Assembly: GCA_029204225.1 (NCBI GenBank)
Contig: CM055103.1
Span: 536,016-600,015, forward strand
Length of the DNA: 64,000 bases
Reading direction: 5' to 3'
Source: Diphasiastrum complanatum
Lineage: Eukaryota > Streptophyta > Lycopodiopsida > Lycopodiales > Lycopodiaceae
Positions 1 through 10,718 of this stretch are shown in pieces. The notes under the pieces are model-generated. The model did no database searches and had not been told where the DNA came from. It saw only the letters and a list, made by a program, of their open reading frames with translations. Numbering within the stretch: position 1 is the stretch's first letter; every line of letters starts with the position of its first letter. Both the position numbers and the translations under genes were made by a program.

Positions 1-60
1 AGAAAGCAAAAAATTTGAGATAAAAAATAAGCCTTTGAGACGTTTTTATATAGTTGATTT

Positions 61-336
61 GTCCACACGTGCGAAAGTTGACGGTTGGGAAACACGTGTC
101 GTCACCGAATGATGACACATTGTCATCTGTACAACCAATTATGAGTCACGACTCAATTATTATCCCCACGTGACATGTGACACGTGTCAATTTTTGATTC
201 GCACATGTGTTGACTCATCATTAGTGAGACACGTGTCATTCTTGCAAATTGTCACATGTCATTCCACACATGCGAAAGATTCCATCGAATGATGATAGTA
301 CGATTAGGACACATGCACCAATGACAAAATGACACG
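61..336. promoter_or_regulatory. Cluster of G-box/ABRE-like CACGTG motifs
   Basis: Five CACGTG cores start at 66, 93, 167, 181 and 230, most in the ACACGTGTC context of abscisic-acid and bZIP sites. Near variants (CACATG, CACGAG) and TGAGTCA/TGACTCA-type bZIP sites lie between them. Five six-base palindromes in 170 bp is far above chance at this base composition. No gene start lies just downstream on the plus strand; the next recognisable sequence is a Ty3 protease fragment. The cluster could therefore be retroelement regulatory sequence or an orphan promoter of a gene beyond the left edge. Function is inferred from motif only. Confidence 0.4.
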
Positions 337-423
337 AGTCTTTTTTTATGGGCTTTGTGTAGAAGCTTTGGGTGCCCGTGATCACCAATATATTTTCCAA
401 ATAGTCTCGTGGTCGGACATAGA

Positions 424-588
424 GGAATGTCAAAGTCCTTGATTTGGAGCTTTTGATGTAGGATTACAATAAGCGACTCGATTTTCATGTCATGAATCTC
501 GATCACATTAATGTCATTTTAGGTATTCATTAGAAATAGATTATAAATTACTCATTGGTATTTAAAGATAGTTATGATAAAAATGTCA
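424..588 (+). pseudogene. Ty3/gypsy protease C-terminal fragment
   Basis: The plus-strand frame containing the ATG at 492 reads RLDFHVMNLDHINVILG. This is the conserved tail of plant Ty3 aspartic protease, comparable to LDFHIMNLDSVDIILE in the copy near 23.7 kb. In-frame stops occur on both sides. The fragment is cut at 588 by a family A LTR that begins TGTTGGC at 589, so this is a remnant and not a gene. Confidence 0.5.
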
Positions 589-1040
589 TGTTGGCAAATT
601 CTGAGGAATCCCTAAGATGCTGAGCCAAGTTATTCTAAAGAGCATTCTCACCCTAGACCGAGGAGATCCTTGAGGAAGAAGAGAAGGATGAGAATGAGAG
701 CTGAGAAATACTAGCTAGGATAACAGTTTAAAATCATGTGAGCCTCATGGTGAATCCCAAGAGAAGCCATGTAGGAGCTAGTATGTGTAGACACTTGTAA
801 TAAATGCGGTAGACCCCTCTTAAATAAAATAGAGTGAGCCACCTTTTGATGGTGACCTTTAGTGGAGAAGGTAATTCCACTTGTAAATTGTAATTTGTGG
901 AATTGCCACTTAGGCTCCACATGGACAGTTCCTTAGCTTATTTAAGAGCCCCCCTCTCTTGTGAGGGAGCTTTGGATTGTAATGCTCTTGCTCTTGCTTT
1001 AATGAGAAAGATCCTCCACGAATTTTTGAGCCTTCATCTT
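589..1040 (+). mobile_element. Family A LTR, 3'-truncated copy (A1)
   Basis: The sequence starts TGTTGGC and is collinear with the LTRs at 4998, 20292 (minus) and 31877 (minus). Shared blocks include GTGAGCCTCATGGTGAAT, CACCTTTTGATGGTGACC and a CTTATTTAAGAG TATA-like element followed by a CTCTCTTG...GAGGGAG segment. Full copies are about 1.16-1.19 kb. This one stops being alignable near 1040 and passes through an A-rich stretch directly into gag. It is inserted in a Ty3 protease fragment. Confidence 0.75.
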
Positions 1041-1123
1041 AGCTCTAGACCCTTAAAAAAAAAAACAACAAACAAAAAGCAAACCCCTACACACAACACC
1101 ACCAGAATAGTCCAGACCTTCCA

Positions 1124-1325
1124 CATGGATCATCATTACGATCCCAATTCCTCAGAAGACTATCCACTCGAGATGATGTCTCCTTCAACTGAGCAAGCCA
1201 AATACAATCGGTACTCTCGCATGAAATCACAAGTCCACGAGTCATCCACAAACCCATTTGAGATATGGGAACCTACAAGAGCTGAAATTGCATATGACTA
1301 ACCACAATTTATCGCCTCTGAGTTG
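1124..1325 (+). pseudogene. Family A gag N-terminal fragment
   Basis: ATG at 1124 opens MDHHYDPNSSEDYPLEM. The residues that follow (YNRYSRMKSQVHESSTNPFEIWEP) align closely with the family A gag at 29877-30606 (FNRYSRLKSQVQEPSTNPFDKWEP). A stop at 1299-1301 interrupts the frame, but homology continues to about 1325 before the sequence changes to an oppositely oriented gag. The initiating ATG lies only about 85 bp after the truncated LTR, whereas other copies have a leader of roughly 1 kb or more. Confidence 0.7.
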
Positions 1326-2172
1326 ATAGGCATACATTGGTAATAGATCCCCCTTAGGATCTTCCACCAAATAAACTGGTAGGCTGTTATGGTCCTCCAT
1401 TGAGTTTGGTGACATGTAAGATAATATGACCAATACTTTCACCTTGCCACTGGCTGTAGAAGAAACTCATGATTTAGATGGATCACTCTGACATCCACCC
1501 CTTTGGTGAGCTCCTTGTCGGCTTGATTCTGCTTCTGACCGTTGAATCTTTGGAGCTGGCTGTCGAACTTGCTGCTCTGTATTTTGTCCTTGTAAGAAGT
1601 GCAGATTCTTGATTGGACACCTTGTACTTGGATGATCACCAAAGTATAAGATACATTCGTCCTTCTCAAGAAACTTGATTGAGCGAGCATAAGCTTGCTG
1701 ACAACTTGAACTACAACATTCATGGTCTTCTGTTGCACTCGACCTGCTTGACTCTGTTGCACTCGACCTGCTTGACTCTGTTGCACTCCCTGATGATTCC
1801 TAGCCTTCCTCCCTTGTCTGCTCGACTTGCATGAACTCTTCAGACTTTTCTGATTTTCCATCCGATATTTCTGCATTTGGATAGGAGTGATCTACTCTCT
1901 TCTTCATTGTAAGATTCTCCTTAATGATCGCATCTTGACAGATCTGTGATAATGAAGTATAAGATGCAAATTCCTTCATACCAGACTTGAGGTTGTCTAG
2001 TAATCCAAAATAGGAGCTCTGCATTATGGTCTCTGGACTCAGTAGATCGACATCTTTTACCAAATTGAACATTCGCCAATGGCTGGAATGCAGTATTCTT
2101 GTGATGTACAAAATTGCTTCAAGGGTTGTACAACTGTGGTGTCCCAATTGTTTAGTCATATTTGCTACATTA
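1326..2172 (-). pseudogene. Ty3-type gag remnant
   Basis: On the minus strand a gag-like stretch is followed by a Q-rich linker holding two copies of a 9-residue QQSQAGRVQ-type repeat. After a frameshift comes a zinc-knuckle-like CILYFGDHPSTRCP. Other plant Ty3 gags in this window carry the same pattern (WCSHYRGAHPGNECP at 28.6 kb, WCPHCRATHHLDACP at 22.4 kb). The reading frame shifts around 1750 and 1870. The capsid part is divergent from family A gag. Assignment to Ty3 rests on the zinc-knuckle style. Confidence 0.5.
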
Positions 2173-2493
2173 AGAGATATTTAGTAAATTTGATTCTGGT
2201 GCAAGTCTCATATATTTTCTTTTACAAGAAAAATTGAACAAAATTATTTGACGAACATTGTTCATCAAAGCTTAGTTGTTTGGCACGTAGTTGGACAGTT
2301 CATGGGCATTCTTGACAAATGTCGTTCGTCAAGGTGACTTGTATAATAACCATTTAACTACAAGTTTTAAGTCCCAAAGTATTCAAGAAGTCTCATATTT
2401 TCTAAACATGTCTTCATTTGTTTATTTGGCAAATTGAGGCCATTTTCATATTAGACTTAGAGTTTGACTTTTCAAAGTTATATTATATTGACG
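2151..2493. repeat. Dispersed repeat with a 240-bp insertion; homologous to 54037-54127
   Basis: TTTAGTCATATTTGCTACATT at 2151-2171 and the block 2413-2490 (TTTGTTTAT..., GACTTTTCAAAGTTATATTA) are contiguous in the copy at 54037-54127. Here they are separated by about 240 bp. The intervening segment is flanked by CATT on both sides and holds two near-perfect inverted repeats, at 2248-2267 (TTGACGAACATTGTTCATCAA type) and 2311-2333. It may be a small non-autonomous insertion. Confidence 0.5.
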
Positions 2494-3275
2494 GAGTGTT
2501 CCTTAAGTTGCATTTCATTTTGGGCTTGCCCAACAAATATCAGTTGGAGGTCATTCACAATCAGCCACAATCCTTAGAGGATGCCATGCGTTTCGTTCGA
2601 ATTTTTGACGATACGCACACTATGACCTGGAAAGGGCAGCATAAGCCTAAATCCAAGGACAAACCCTCTTCAGGCCCTTCCTTTAAAAAGGGCAAACATG
2701 GAGGTGTTGACGAAGCTTTCCCTTTGGGAAAGAAAAAGAAGCGCCCTCAGTTGGAGAGGGCTGACTTTGACAAGGCCAAAAGCGACAGGTTGTGTTTCCC
2801 CTACATGGAGAAGAGACATCTTTCTAAGGACTGCTGGAAGAAATGGAATAAGGGAGACCGCTTTTTTAAGGCTCTATTGATGTATCCTTTACAGATGAAA
2901 CAGTTTGTAGCAATTGTTGTTGTAATACTATAGTGTTTGGACCTCATGACCTCATTCGCATGAGTGGATTTGTATGTAGCCAACCTGTGTGTATTTTATT
3001 TGACAACGGTTCTACTCACAATTTTATTAATGCTAAGTTGGTGAAGAAGTTGCAGTTGGCAACAACACCAAGTGATCACAAGTATGTGGTTAGGATGGCA
3101 GCAGAGCAGGTCTTGGAGCACTTTGTCCCCCACATGCCGTTGAAGATTCATAACTATGTAGATAGTTTGTCTTTTCATGTTATGAATCTTGATAAGGTAG
3201 ATTTAATCCTAGGCAAAGAATGGTTTTATACTAGGAATGAGTCGTTAAAGAAAGATTATGTTTCAAATCTTCCAT
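2494..3275 (+). pseudogene. Ty3/gypsy gag C-terminus and protease
   Basis: The gag tail FILGLPNKYQLEVIHNQPQS is followed by a lysine-rich linker and a degenerate zinc knuckle (CFPYMEKRHLSKDC, second cysteine lost) near 2790-2835. A frame change at about 2933 opens the retropepsin domain: FGPHDLIRM, then LFDNGSTHNF with Asp codon at 3002 (D-N-G in place of the usual D-S/T-G), and VMNLDKVDLILGKEWFY near 3180-3230. The same arrangement appears on the minus strand at 23.4-24.4 kb. The fragment ends near 3275, where copia sequence begins. The frameshift and altered catalytic triplet mean it is inactive. Confidence 0.75.
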
Positions 3276-4997
3276 ACTTGATCTCGACTATCCTTCTAGC
3301 AAAGTCGATCTCCCTATCTGCCATAGCTGCATTCTTGGAAAGCAAATTAGGATTCCTTTTAGATAGAGTCATAGGCATGCGGCAAAAGGTTTGTTAGATG
3401 TTGTTCATACTAATATCTGTGGACCTATGCAAACTCCTTCATTGCTAGATGCAAAGTATTTCATTATCTTTATTGACGAATTCTTTAGAAGAACAGCTAT
3501 TTACTTCATTAAACAGAAATCAGAAGCTTTCATCAAGTTCAGACAATTCAAAGAGCATGCAAAAAATCAAACTGGCAACGAATCAAAGCATTGAGGTTCG
3601 ACAACGGGCGAGAATACATCTCCAGCGAATTTAAGGAGTACTGCCTTAAAAATGACATTGAGCAACGATACATTACCTCCTATTCGCCTTAGTCAAATGG
3701 TCTTGCTAAGAGAAAGAACAGAACCTTAGTCGAATCGGCAAAGTGCATGTTATCACATGCGACACTTCTAAAATCCTTCTGGGTTGAAGCTATTTCAACA
3801 ACAACCTATATTCAGAACAGATGTCCTACTAAAGGTCCCTCAGATAAAACACCATTCGAAGTCTGGACAGGTACCAAACCTTCTTTATCAAACTTATGAG
3901 TTTGGATGTACTGCTTATGTGCAGATTCCTCATTATCTCAGGAAGAAGCTCAACTTCCAGAGTATCGAATGTGTCTTCATCAGCTATACTACTTCAGATC
4001 ATGCCTACAAGTTGTTTGATCTCATCGAGTCGAAGATATTCACTAGCCGGGATATCAGCTTCATCGAAGATCAGTTTATCGACCTCAAGGAAAAAGGCAA
4101 AGCCCATGTAGCTGACCTGTCAGATTCTCCTAACATATTGAACTTCCTAGTTCCTCAGTCGACTATTCCTATTGAAGGTCCAAGCTCATCCACTTTCAAC
4201 GAACAACAGAGCAACGATGAATTTGAAGAAGATGATGTTGCAATTCAGCAACTATAGTATGATGAAAATGATCAACTACCCAGAAGATCATCAAGAACTA
4301 GCAAACCACCTATCAGTTATATCGATGAGCCTGCAGCCTACCTTGTTCACGAGCCTACGGCTATCGAAGAGGCACTCAGTCAATCTGATTTTGATCTCTG
4401 GAAAGAAGCTATGGATAAAGCGTATTCATCTCTTATCATGAACCAGACATGGACAATTGTTGAATTACCTGCTAGCAGAAACATAGCTGATTGCAAATGG
4501 ACTTTCAAAGTCAAGTACAAAGCAGATGGAAGCATTGACAGAAGAAAAGCCCGACTTGTCACCAGAGGATTTTCTCAGGTATACAATGTCGATTAGACTG
4601 AGATCTATTATCTAGTAGTCAAGCATTCTTCTATTCGACTTTTATTATCATTTGCTGCTGCAGTAGATTTGGAAATACATCAAATGGATGTACAGACAAC
4701 ATATCTCAATGGATTTATTGAAGAAGATGTATACATGGTGCAACTCGAAGGTTATATTATGAGGGGTAAACACAATTATGTGTGTAAACTCCATACGACA
4801 CTTTATGGCTTGAAGCAATCCGATCGAGCATGGTTTCAAAGGATCAATACTTTCCTTATTGATCAAGGTACACACCAAGCTCTTCAGATTTGAATGTTTA
4901 CTTCAAGACAGTGCAATAGTCTTTTATCATTATCACTCTATACGTAGACGATACATTGCTCTTCGGCAACAATATCGATTTGATAAAAGCAGACAAG
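3276..4997 (+). pseudogene. Ty1/copia pol remnant: GAG-pre-integrase, integrase, reverse transcriptase
   Basis: The order is copia-specific. The pre-integrase tail LPICHSCILGKQ lies near 3310-3345. The integrase core runs about 3390-3880 (DVVHTNICGPMQT, FDNGREYIS, NGLAKRKNRTLVESAK). A linker with FGCTAYVQIP follows, then RT from about 4390 (WKEAMDKAYSSLIMNQTW, VDLEIHQMDVQTTYLNG, LYGLKQ, and LYVDDTLLFG near 4950). Stops near 3361, 3690 and 4596 and several frameshifts break it. RNase H is absent because a family A LTR begins at 4998, immediately after ACAAG. Confidence 0.85.
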
Positions 4998-6156
4998 TGT
5001 TGGCTGATTCTGACGAATCTCCAAGATACTCGGATAGAGCTACCCAAGAGCACCTCTAAGCTTAGACCGAGGAGGTATTTGAGAAGATGAGACAAACGAA
5101 GACTGAGAGCCAAGTATGAGAGCCGAGGAATACTAGTTAGTAATGACAAGCAAGAACTGTGTAAGCCTCATGGTGAATCTTGGAAGATGGAATGACCATG
5201 TAGGAACTAGTATTTCTAGGCAAATGTAATAAATGCAAGTAGACATCTCTTAAAGAAAGTAGAGTGATCCACCTTTTGATGGTGACCTCTACTAGAGAGC
5301 ATTATTCCACTTGTAATTTGTGAAATATGAAAATTCCACTAGGATGCCACCTAAGGAGCTCTCTTGCTTACTTAAGAGACTTCCTCTTTGTGAAGAGGAG
5401 TTTTTTGTGTATTGTATCAACTCCATGCTGAAATGAGAAGAACCTTCATGAGTTAGGTGCATCCATTGAGCTCCTTGATCATGCTTGTTTCTTGAGTGAT
5501 GCATTCATGATCTTGCCCTTCTCTCCTTTGTGTGTGGTTGTGGATTGTAGAGTGGATTACATTTCCTATTTTCCTAGAGTGGATTAGTTTTCATTTCTTG
5601 TTTGTGGATTAATGCAGGAATCAGCATTTTGGTAAATTAAATAGGCTAGAAATGTGGTATAAATCTTGCATATCCTCCAACATTCTAGTTCTTGATGTTT
5701 TTGGGATGTCCAAGAATCAAAAGACTGGTTGGTTTCTTGATTCTTGGACTTTCAAAATGTTGTTTAGTTTGGTTTCTTTTTTCTTGACTCTGTTTTTCAA
5801 TCATATTTAGAGTAGTTTCTGATTTTGCAAGTAGATTAGCTTCCTTAAATTTGATTACAACCCTTAGGATCTTGAAAATCGTGCAACTATGTTGCATTGC
5901 AAATATGAATTTGTTCACCATGGCTTGCCTCGTAATGGAGTTAATTGTTCCATTGGGCATAGCCTGCTCTTCTCTTAACCGTATTCCATTGACAATCATC
6001 AAGAAATCAGATGCTCACATTTTCTTGAAACATTCATGACAATCCAGAAACTCACAAAACTCCACAAGCACTGAATCTAAGCTCCACTTTACAAACGTCA
6101 TAACACAGTCTAAACGAGAAGCCACCAGTTCTCCGTTATCAGATTGTTTGTACACA
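4998..6156 (+). mobile_element. Family A 5' LTR (A2)
   Basis: This full-length LTR of about 1.16 kb begins TGTTGGCTGATTCTGACG and ends TGTACACA. The next bases are degenerate relative to the TTTGGCGCC primer site of copy A4. It is collinear with A1, A3 and A4 through the TGGTGACC block, the CTTACTTAAGAG promoter-like segment and the paired ATTCTTGGAC blocks near 5720-5760. It landed in copia RT at 4997. The leader follows at 6157, so this is a 5' LTR; the rest of the element is displaced by the insertion at 7296. Confidence 0.8.
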
Positions 6157-6284
6157 TGGTATGCAAGAAAACATCCCAGACATCAATGCTCAAGCAGATG
6201 TAGCACACTGCAAATCCACGGATGTTTCTGTTCTGCAATTGAACTACTACCACAGCTGAACTCATTCCCTTCACCTCCATACAA

Positions 6285-7290
6285 GCCACCTCGACCGAGG
6301 CCTCCATAAGAAATCTCAACCGAAGCCATTTTTCAAATCTCAACCAAAGCAATTTTAAAAATCTCAACTGGAGCCAATTTTTCAAATCCCAATCGGAGCA
6401 ATATTTCAAATCTCAACCGGAGCAATTTTTCAAATCTCAACCGGAGCCATTTTTGAAATCTCAACCGGAGCCTTTTTTGAAATCTCAACCGACGGGTCTA
6501 ATTGACAACTCGACCGACATTTTTTTATCACCTGCACACCATCTCGACCGAACGGCTCATCACCATCTCGACCGAACACTTCTCTCAGATCTCAACCGAG
6601 GAGGACACTCAAATCTCAACCGGCGAGTCGCCACACTTTGAAATCTCGACAGATTCGCGAAAACCATCCAAACTCGACTGAGTCGCCAAACGTCCATTTT
6701 TCGACCGACTCGAAAACCCTGAAAAAAAAACTCGAGCGAATCGAATTTCAAAACCTTGACCAAATCGAATTTCAAAATCTCGACCGACTCGAATTTTAAA
6801 ATTATAATTTATTCAGATTTTCAAGTCTCGCCCAACTCATAGTCTTGTCACCATATCGACCGGAAGCCTGCATCACGTCTCGACCAAAGCCTTCTATCAG
6901 ATTTCGACCGACTCCTCCACTTTGAAATCTCAACATCAACCACCTGCACGCACACACCTGCACTAAACTTACACGTCCCATCTTTACAACGACCTCCACG
7001 CACCCACACCCCACCAAGCAAAAAAATGAGCAGGAGTTTCAATACTCACATCAGTGTTGGATGTTTAAACGCCCTCCATGCAACCATAACCTGCTCCTAC
7101 ATCTAACAAACACCTTGCACGAAACACCCCAACCCTGCACATCGTCATCTCCATGGACTGAGCCATCACCTCCTCCATCTGCTGACTCCTGCCATGCTCT
7201 CCAGACCCTGCCACACACACCTCCTGCAACCAAAGCATTTCCTTCATCCCTCATGCTCCTGCACCTCCATAAGCAATTTCGACCAAAGCC
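6285..7290 (+). repeat. Degenerate 25-bp minisatellite in the family A leader (part 1)
   Basis: From 6285 a unit of about 24-25 bp recurs with core AATCTCAACCGGAGCC (variants TCTCGACCGAAG, TCTCGACCAAAG), separated by 7-9 variable bases. Units are regular between about 6290 and 6500. They become sparser to 6920, and a final unit appears just before 7290. The array resumes at 13246, on the other side of the inserted element, with the same phase: the target duplication CTGAC is part of a unit. The family A copy at 28.9-29.64 kb carries the same array ahead of gag, so it is leader sequence. No ORF spans it convincingly. Confidence 0.75.
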
Positions 7291-7295
7291 CTGAC
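7291..7295. repeat. Target-site duplication CTGAC, left copy
   Basis: CTGAC precedes the left LTR and is repeated at 13241-13245 immediately after the right LTR. Five bases is the usual length for plant Ty3/copia integration. It fixes the element ends at 7296 and 13240. Confidence 0.85.
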
Positions 7296-8931
7296 AGTTA
7301 CGAATAGAGCCACAACTGATCTAGTGTTAAGTTATGAAAGCATCACATAAGCAAGACTTAACCCTAGAAAGCAGGAAAGAGAGAGATTAAGAAGACTAAA
7401 GAGAGAGATCAATATCATCAGCTGCATAACAAATGACACAATCTCCCTACTTATAGCCAAAAGGAAGCCCTAAAAGGAAGCTTCCGGTGGCTAGGGCCCA
7501 ACTGTTGTAAAGCTACCTTTACAAGCTTTACTTCCGGCGCCATCAGCGCCAGCTATGTCCCCGGCGCCAGCAACGCCCCTGCTGCTCCCAGCGCCAACGG
7601 CGCCGGCGCCGCTCCCAGTGCCACTGTGACCAGAATCCAGCCGGCGCCAAGTTCCTATGGCTGAAAATCTTTGATCGGTTCTAGCGGAGTCCAGAGAGCT
7701 CAGATCGATGTGCAATCACCTCACACGATCTAGGCATGATTAAAAGAAGCTTGTGGATCAATAAAATCTAGAGAGAGAAAATGACTTTCTAGAAAGAGAA
7801 AATCCTAGAGAGAGAAAAACGTGCTTTACCAGCTTGGATAGAGTGCTTGGTATGAGGGAGGGTGCCGAATCACACCAATACTATAGGGGAGTGCGGGTTG
7901 CGACTCAGGGCGAGCTCCAACCAAGTCTCAGCCTCCCTTGCTGGAATGTTGTCATGGCTCTTGCCTTGGCATGCTAGCGCCCCGGAGACTAGGGTCGGTC
8001 ACATATATGAAATGTAACCTTCTCAGATTTATCAATAAAGTGGGATTTTCCTCCACCTGACTCTGATTACCTTCTGGGTTTCAGTGTTTGGTAAAAGCGC
8101 CAGTTGTAAGGCCGCTTTCAAAATTTTTAACTTGGACACCAGCAGTATGCCGTTGGGACCATTCGGTCCGCGGTGCCAGCGGTATGCTGTCGGGACCATT
8201 TGGTCCAGAAACTGGTTGTTTCCATATCTGTCGTGGCTTGTGGTTCTGAGTGTTCCTTGCATGAACGTGAATGGGTTAAGCTCTTGGGGAACAGGCTCTA
8301 ACCTGTCGGCTGAGTTGGATGGCTTGCTTGGGTGGATGTTACCTGTTTATGGCTGTCCAGTCTGGCGTGGCGCCAGGTTGGCTTCCAGCGCTCGTGACGA
8401 AGCTTTCAGTTGGTTAAGTCTGATGTAAGTCAGACCGCTTGCTTGGAATGGATGTTACTCGTTTGTAACGAAGCTTCGAGTTGGTTAAGTTTGATGTATG
8501 TCGGGCGGCTTGCTTGGAGGGAAGTCACCCACATCGGGACCCCCGATCTGGCATGGCGCCAGGTTGGATCTCAATGTCGGTTTTCAGAATTTCAAGTTGG
8601 TTAAGTCTGATCGTTGTTGGCGAGTTGGCTGCTTGTATGTCAAGTGGGTTTGGATGGCAAGAGTTGAAGGCTGGGAAGCTAAGTCGTGGTTCCCGGCTCC
8701 CTTTGGGATGCCTGCGCTACACCAACTGGGAGGGAAAATAGTGCGCCCTCCAAGAAGGCCCCCACCCTCCAGTAATATGTCCAAATGGCCTAATAATGAA
8801 TATTAAGGCCAAAGGCCAGCCATATAGTCTAAGTGTCACTAAGGAATAAAAAAGGGCCCAAGCCCTGCTTATGCATAAAGTAAAGTCAATGTAAATGGAC
8901 GCGGCGAATGTAATGAGCCGAGTCCATAACT
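7296..8931 (-). repeat. 3' LTR of the 7296-13240 element, interrupted
   Basis: 7296-7502 and 8722-8931 together align with the LTR at 12798-13240. Shared sequence includes the AGTTACGAATAGAGCCACAA start, the GGCTAGGGCCCAA block, the GGGAAAATAGTGCGCCCTCC block and the GCCGAGTCCATAACT end. The interruption is the solo LTR 7503-8721. Beyond the LTR, the minus-strand polypurine tract CCGGGGAG lies at 8932-8939. Confidence 0.85.
7503..8721 (+). mobile_element. Solo LTR inserted in an LTR
   Basis: This 1219-bp segment begins TGTTGTAAAG and ends CGCTACA. It is flanked by CCAAC at 7498-7502 and 8722-8726. The flanking LTR sequence is continuous in the partner LTR at about 13025-13040. The start and internal blocks (GTGCTTTACCAG, ACTATAGGGGAGT) match the 1.6-kb LTR at 24851-26454, so it is a related solo LTR. 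The GC-rich GGCGCC-repeat segment at 7535-7650 and its several ORFs are not genes I recognise. Confidence 0.85.
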
Positions 8932-8959
8932 CTCCCCGGCACAAAACAAAAGACCCAAC

Positions 8960-9295
8960 TGCCAAAAAGAAACTGGATCAAACAACTGCAATCCTTGGTG
9001 CATCAAGAACTAGAGCACCATCTGATGTAGAGGAGTCAACAAGTGTAGGAGGAGCACGATCCTGATCCACAAGTGATGGTGTATGATAAAAGACATCAAT
9101 AGGCTCCCATGTGGCCTCCTCAACAAGACGACCATCGAACTGGACCAAAAACTGAATCTGTTGGTAGCATCGACTATGGTGAAGGCGAACCTGGTGAATG
9201 GCAGTTGGTAAAAAAGGGAACAGTTGAGGATCAACATCATGGTGACGAAGGAAACATCTCGGCCATGTCATCTGAAACCAAGCAATATGGAACAA
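8960..9295 (-). pseudogene. Integrase C-terminal chromodomain-like segment
   Basis: The minus-strand reading AIHQVRLHHSRCYQQIQFLVQF followed by DGRLVEEATWEPID matches the plant chromovirus integrase tail. The usual form there is (V/I)L..R.......VLV.W.G...EEATWE. It lies just upstream of the polypurine tract and 3' LTR of the 7296-13240 element, where the end of pol belongs. It is the only pol part I can identify in that element. Confidence 0.65.
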
Positions 9296-10700
9296 TCAAG
9301 AATGCCAAGGAACCAGAAGAAGATCAAGCAGGAACCATGAATGCCAAGGTATCCGTAATGCCCAAGATAGTAGAGGATCAGCCCAAAATATAGGGACATC
9401 ATACCAAGGTATCCAGAAAGCCCGAGAAGGTAGAACTGCATCAGCAATGAGAAGCCAATAAGGAAACTAGAAAAGAGATGGACACTCATCGCGAATAGCT
9501 GCATCATACACGTAATTATCAACCATATGTGCAAACTTAGTGATATAGGTGCCCCAAGAAAAGATAGCAGCATCGGAAGACTAGCACCAAGGAGTAGGAA
9601 CATAAGCAGGATGACAAGCACGCTGTAGTAGCATGGAAAAGCAAGCGATATGCAAGGAAACATGGATCATAGAGAGATAATTCTGGCAAAGGATAGCTAA
9701 AATGGAGAACCGTGCACCAGCATGGTCAAAAGGCCAAGGTATCTATAAGGCCCATGAATGAGAAGTAGTAATGGCACACGGTACCTTCAAGGCCTCTATC
9801 ACAAGAAGAGCAACATGCCAAAAGCTCCAGAAGGTCCAAGAAATCAATGCATCATCTAAAAAGACATGATGCATAAAAACAATAGCAACAAATCTAGAAA
9901 TAGTAGAGGCCTCAACTGAAAAACTGTAGCTGAAAAACTCATCCAGAAAGACCTCATATGGACATACCAATCCATCATAGGATACACCAAAAACGGATGG
10001 AGAATTGGATGACCCATCCCAAAGTACACACCAGGCGCACAAGTGAGGAATAGAAGAAATGCACTGGAACGAGGAACAGGATCCCCAACATCAGTAGCAT
10101 GCATCGGATCAATATCCATGTGTAGCTAGGAATGAGTATCAAAGCACATATGAGCAATACTGAAGTATATGGTGGCAACATCCCCAAAAACTATCCAAGA
10201 GAGGAGAAGGAACTCTCTTAAGGTACTCTGATGGTCTCGGAAAACTAGAACAAACTGGAAACTCAACATTGAAGACCAAGCGATATGGAGCAACCTGAAA
10301 TGATGGGGAATCTAAAGATCACCTGGACAAACAATAGCTGGAACGGAGGCAATAACCCAAGCCATCAGGATATGCCAAGTCTGACAATGGGCAACAATCC
10401 AAGGAGCATATAGAGAGCCACATGCATAATCATAGAGATATCTGCACCATAGGCGATCAGTAATATGGAAAACCCAGAACCAATCAGCAGGTCCAAATGG
10501 AAATTAAGCTATACAAAATAACCAGGAATGCCATATAGCCATAGCATCGGCATGGACTGCAGCAAACCTATATGTAGAAACACAAGGAGACTGAAGGATG
10601 CCCGTATACTCATCTAGAAAGATCCCAGCGTATAAATACTCTAGATAAGTAATAGTGACCATCTCGCAAATATCCTCGGATGGAAAATGTGTAACGGTAG
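9296..10700 (-). other. Internal region of the 7296-13240 element without recognised pol domains
   Basis: No protease, reverse transcriptase, RNase H or integrase core motifs appear in any minus-strand frame here. The longer ORFs (9268-9663, 9743-10042, 9856-10119) are hydrophobic, low-complexity readings with no family resemblance. This fits a large-retrotransposon-derivative internal region. It could alternatively be a very old, unrecognisable pol. Confidence 0.5.
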
Positions 10701-10718
10701 GGGCCAAAGGCACATGAA

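Noticed and set aside
6453-6641. Short ORFs reading through the leader minisatellite
   Set aside because: The repeats produce open frames by periodicity. The other copies do not preserve the frames.
6285-7290. CRISPR-like array, because of regular repeats with variable spacers
   Set aside because: Units are degenerate with 7-9 bp spacers in a plant retroelement leader, and there are no cas genes.
8084-8806. Overlapping plus-strand ORFs of 64-114 codons
   Set aside because: They lie inside a solo LTR defined by a CCAAC target duplication and have no protein similarity.
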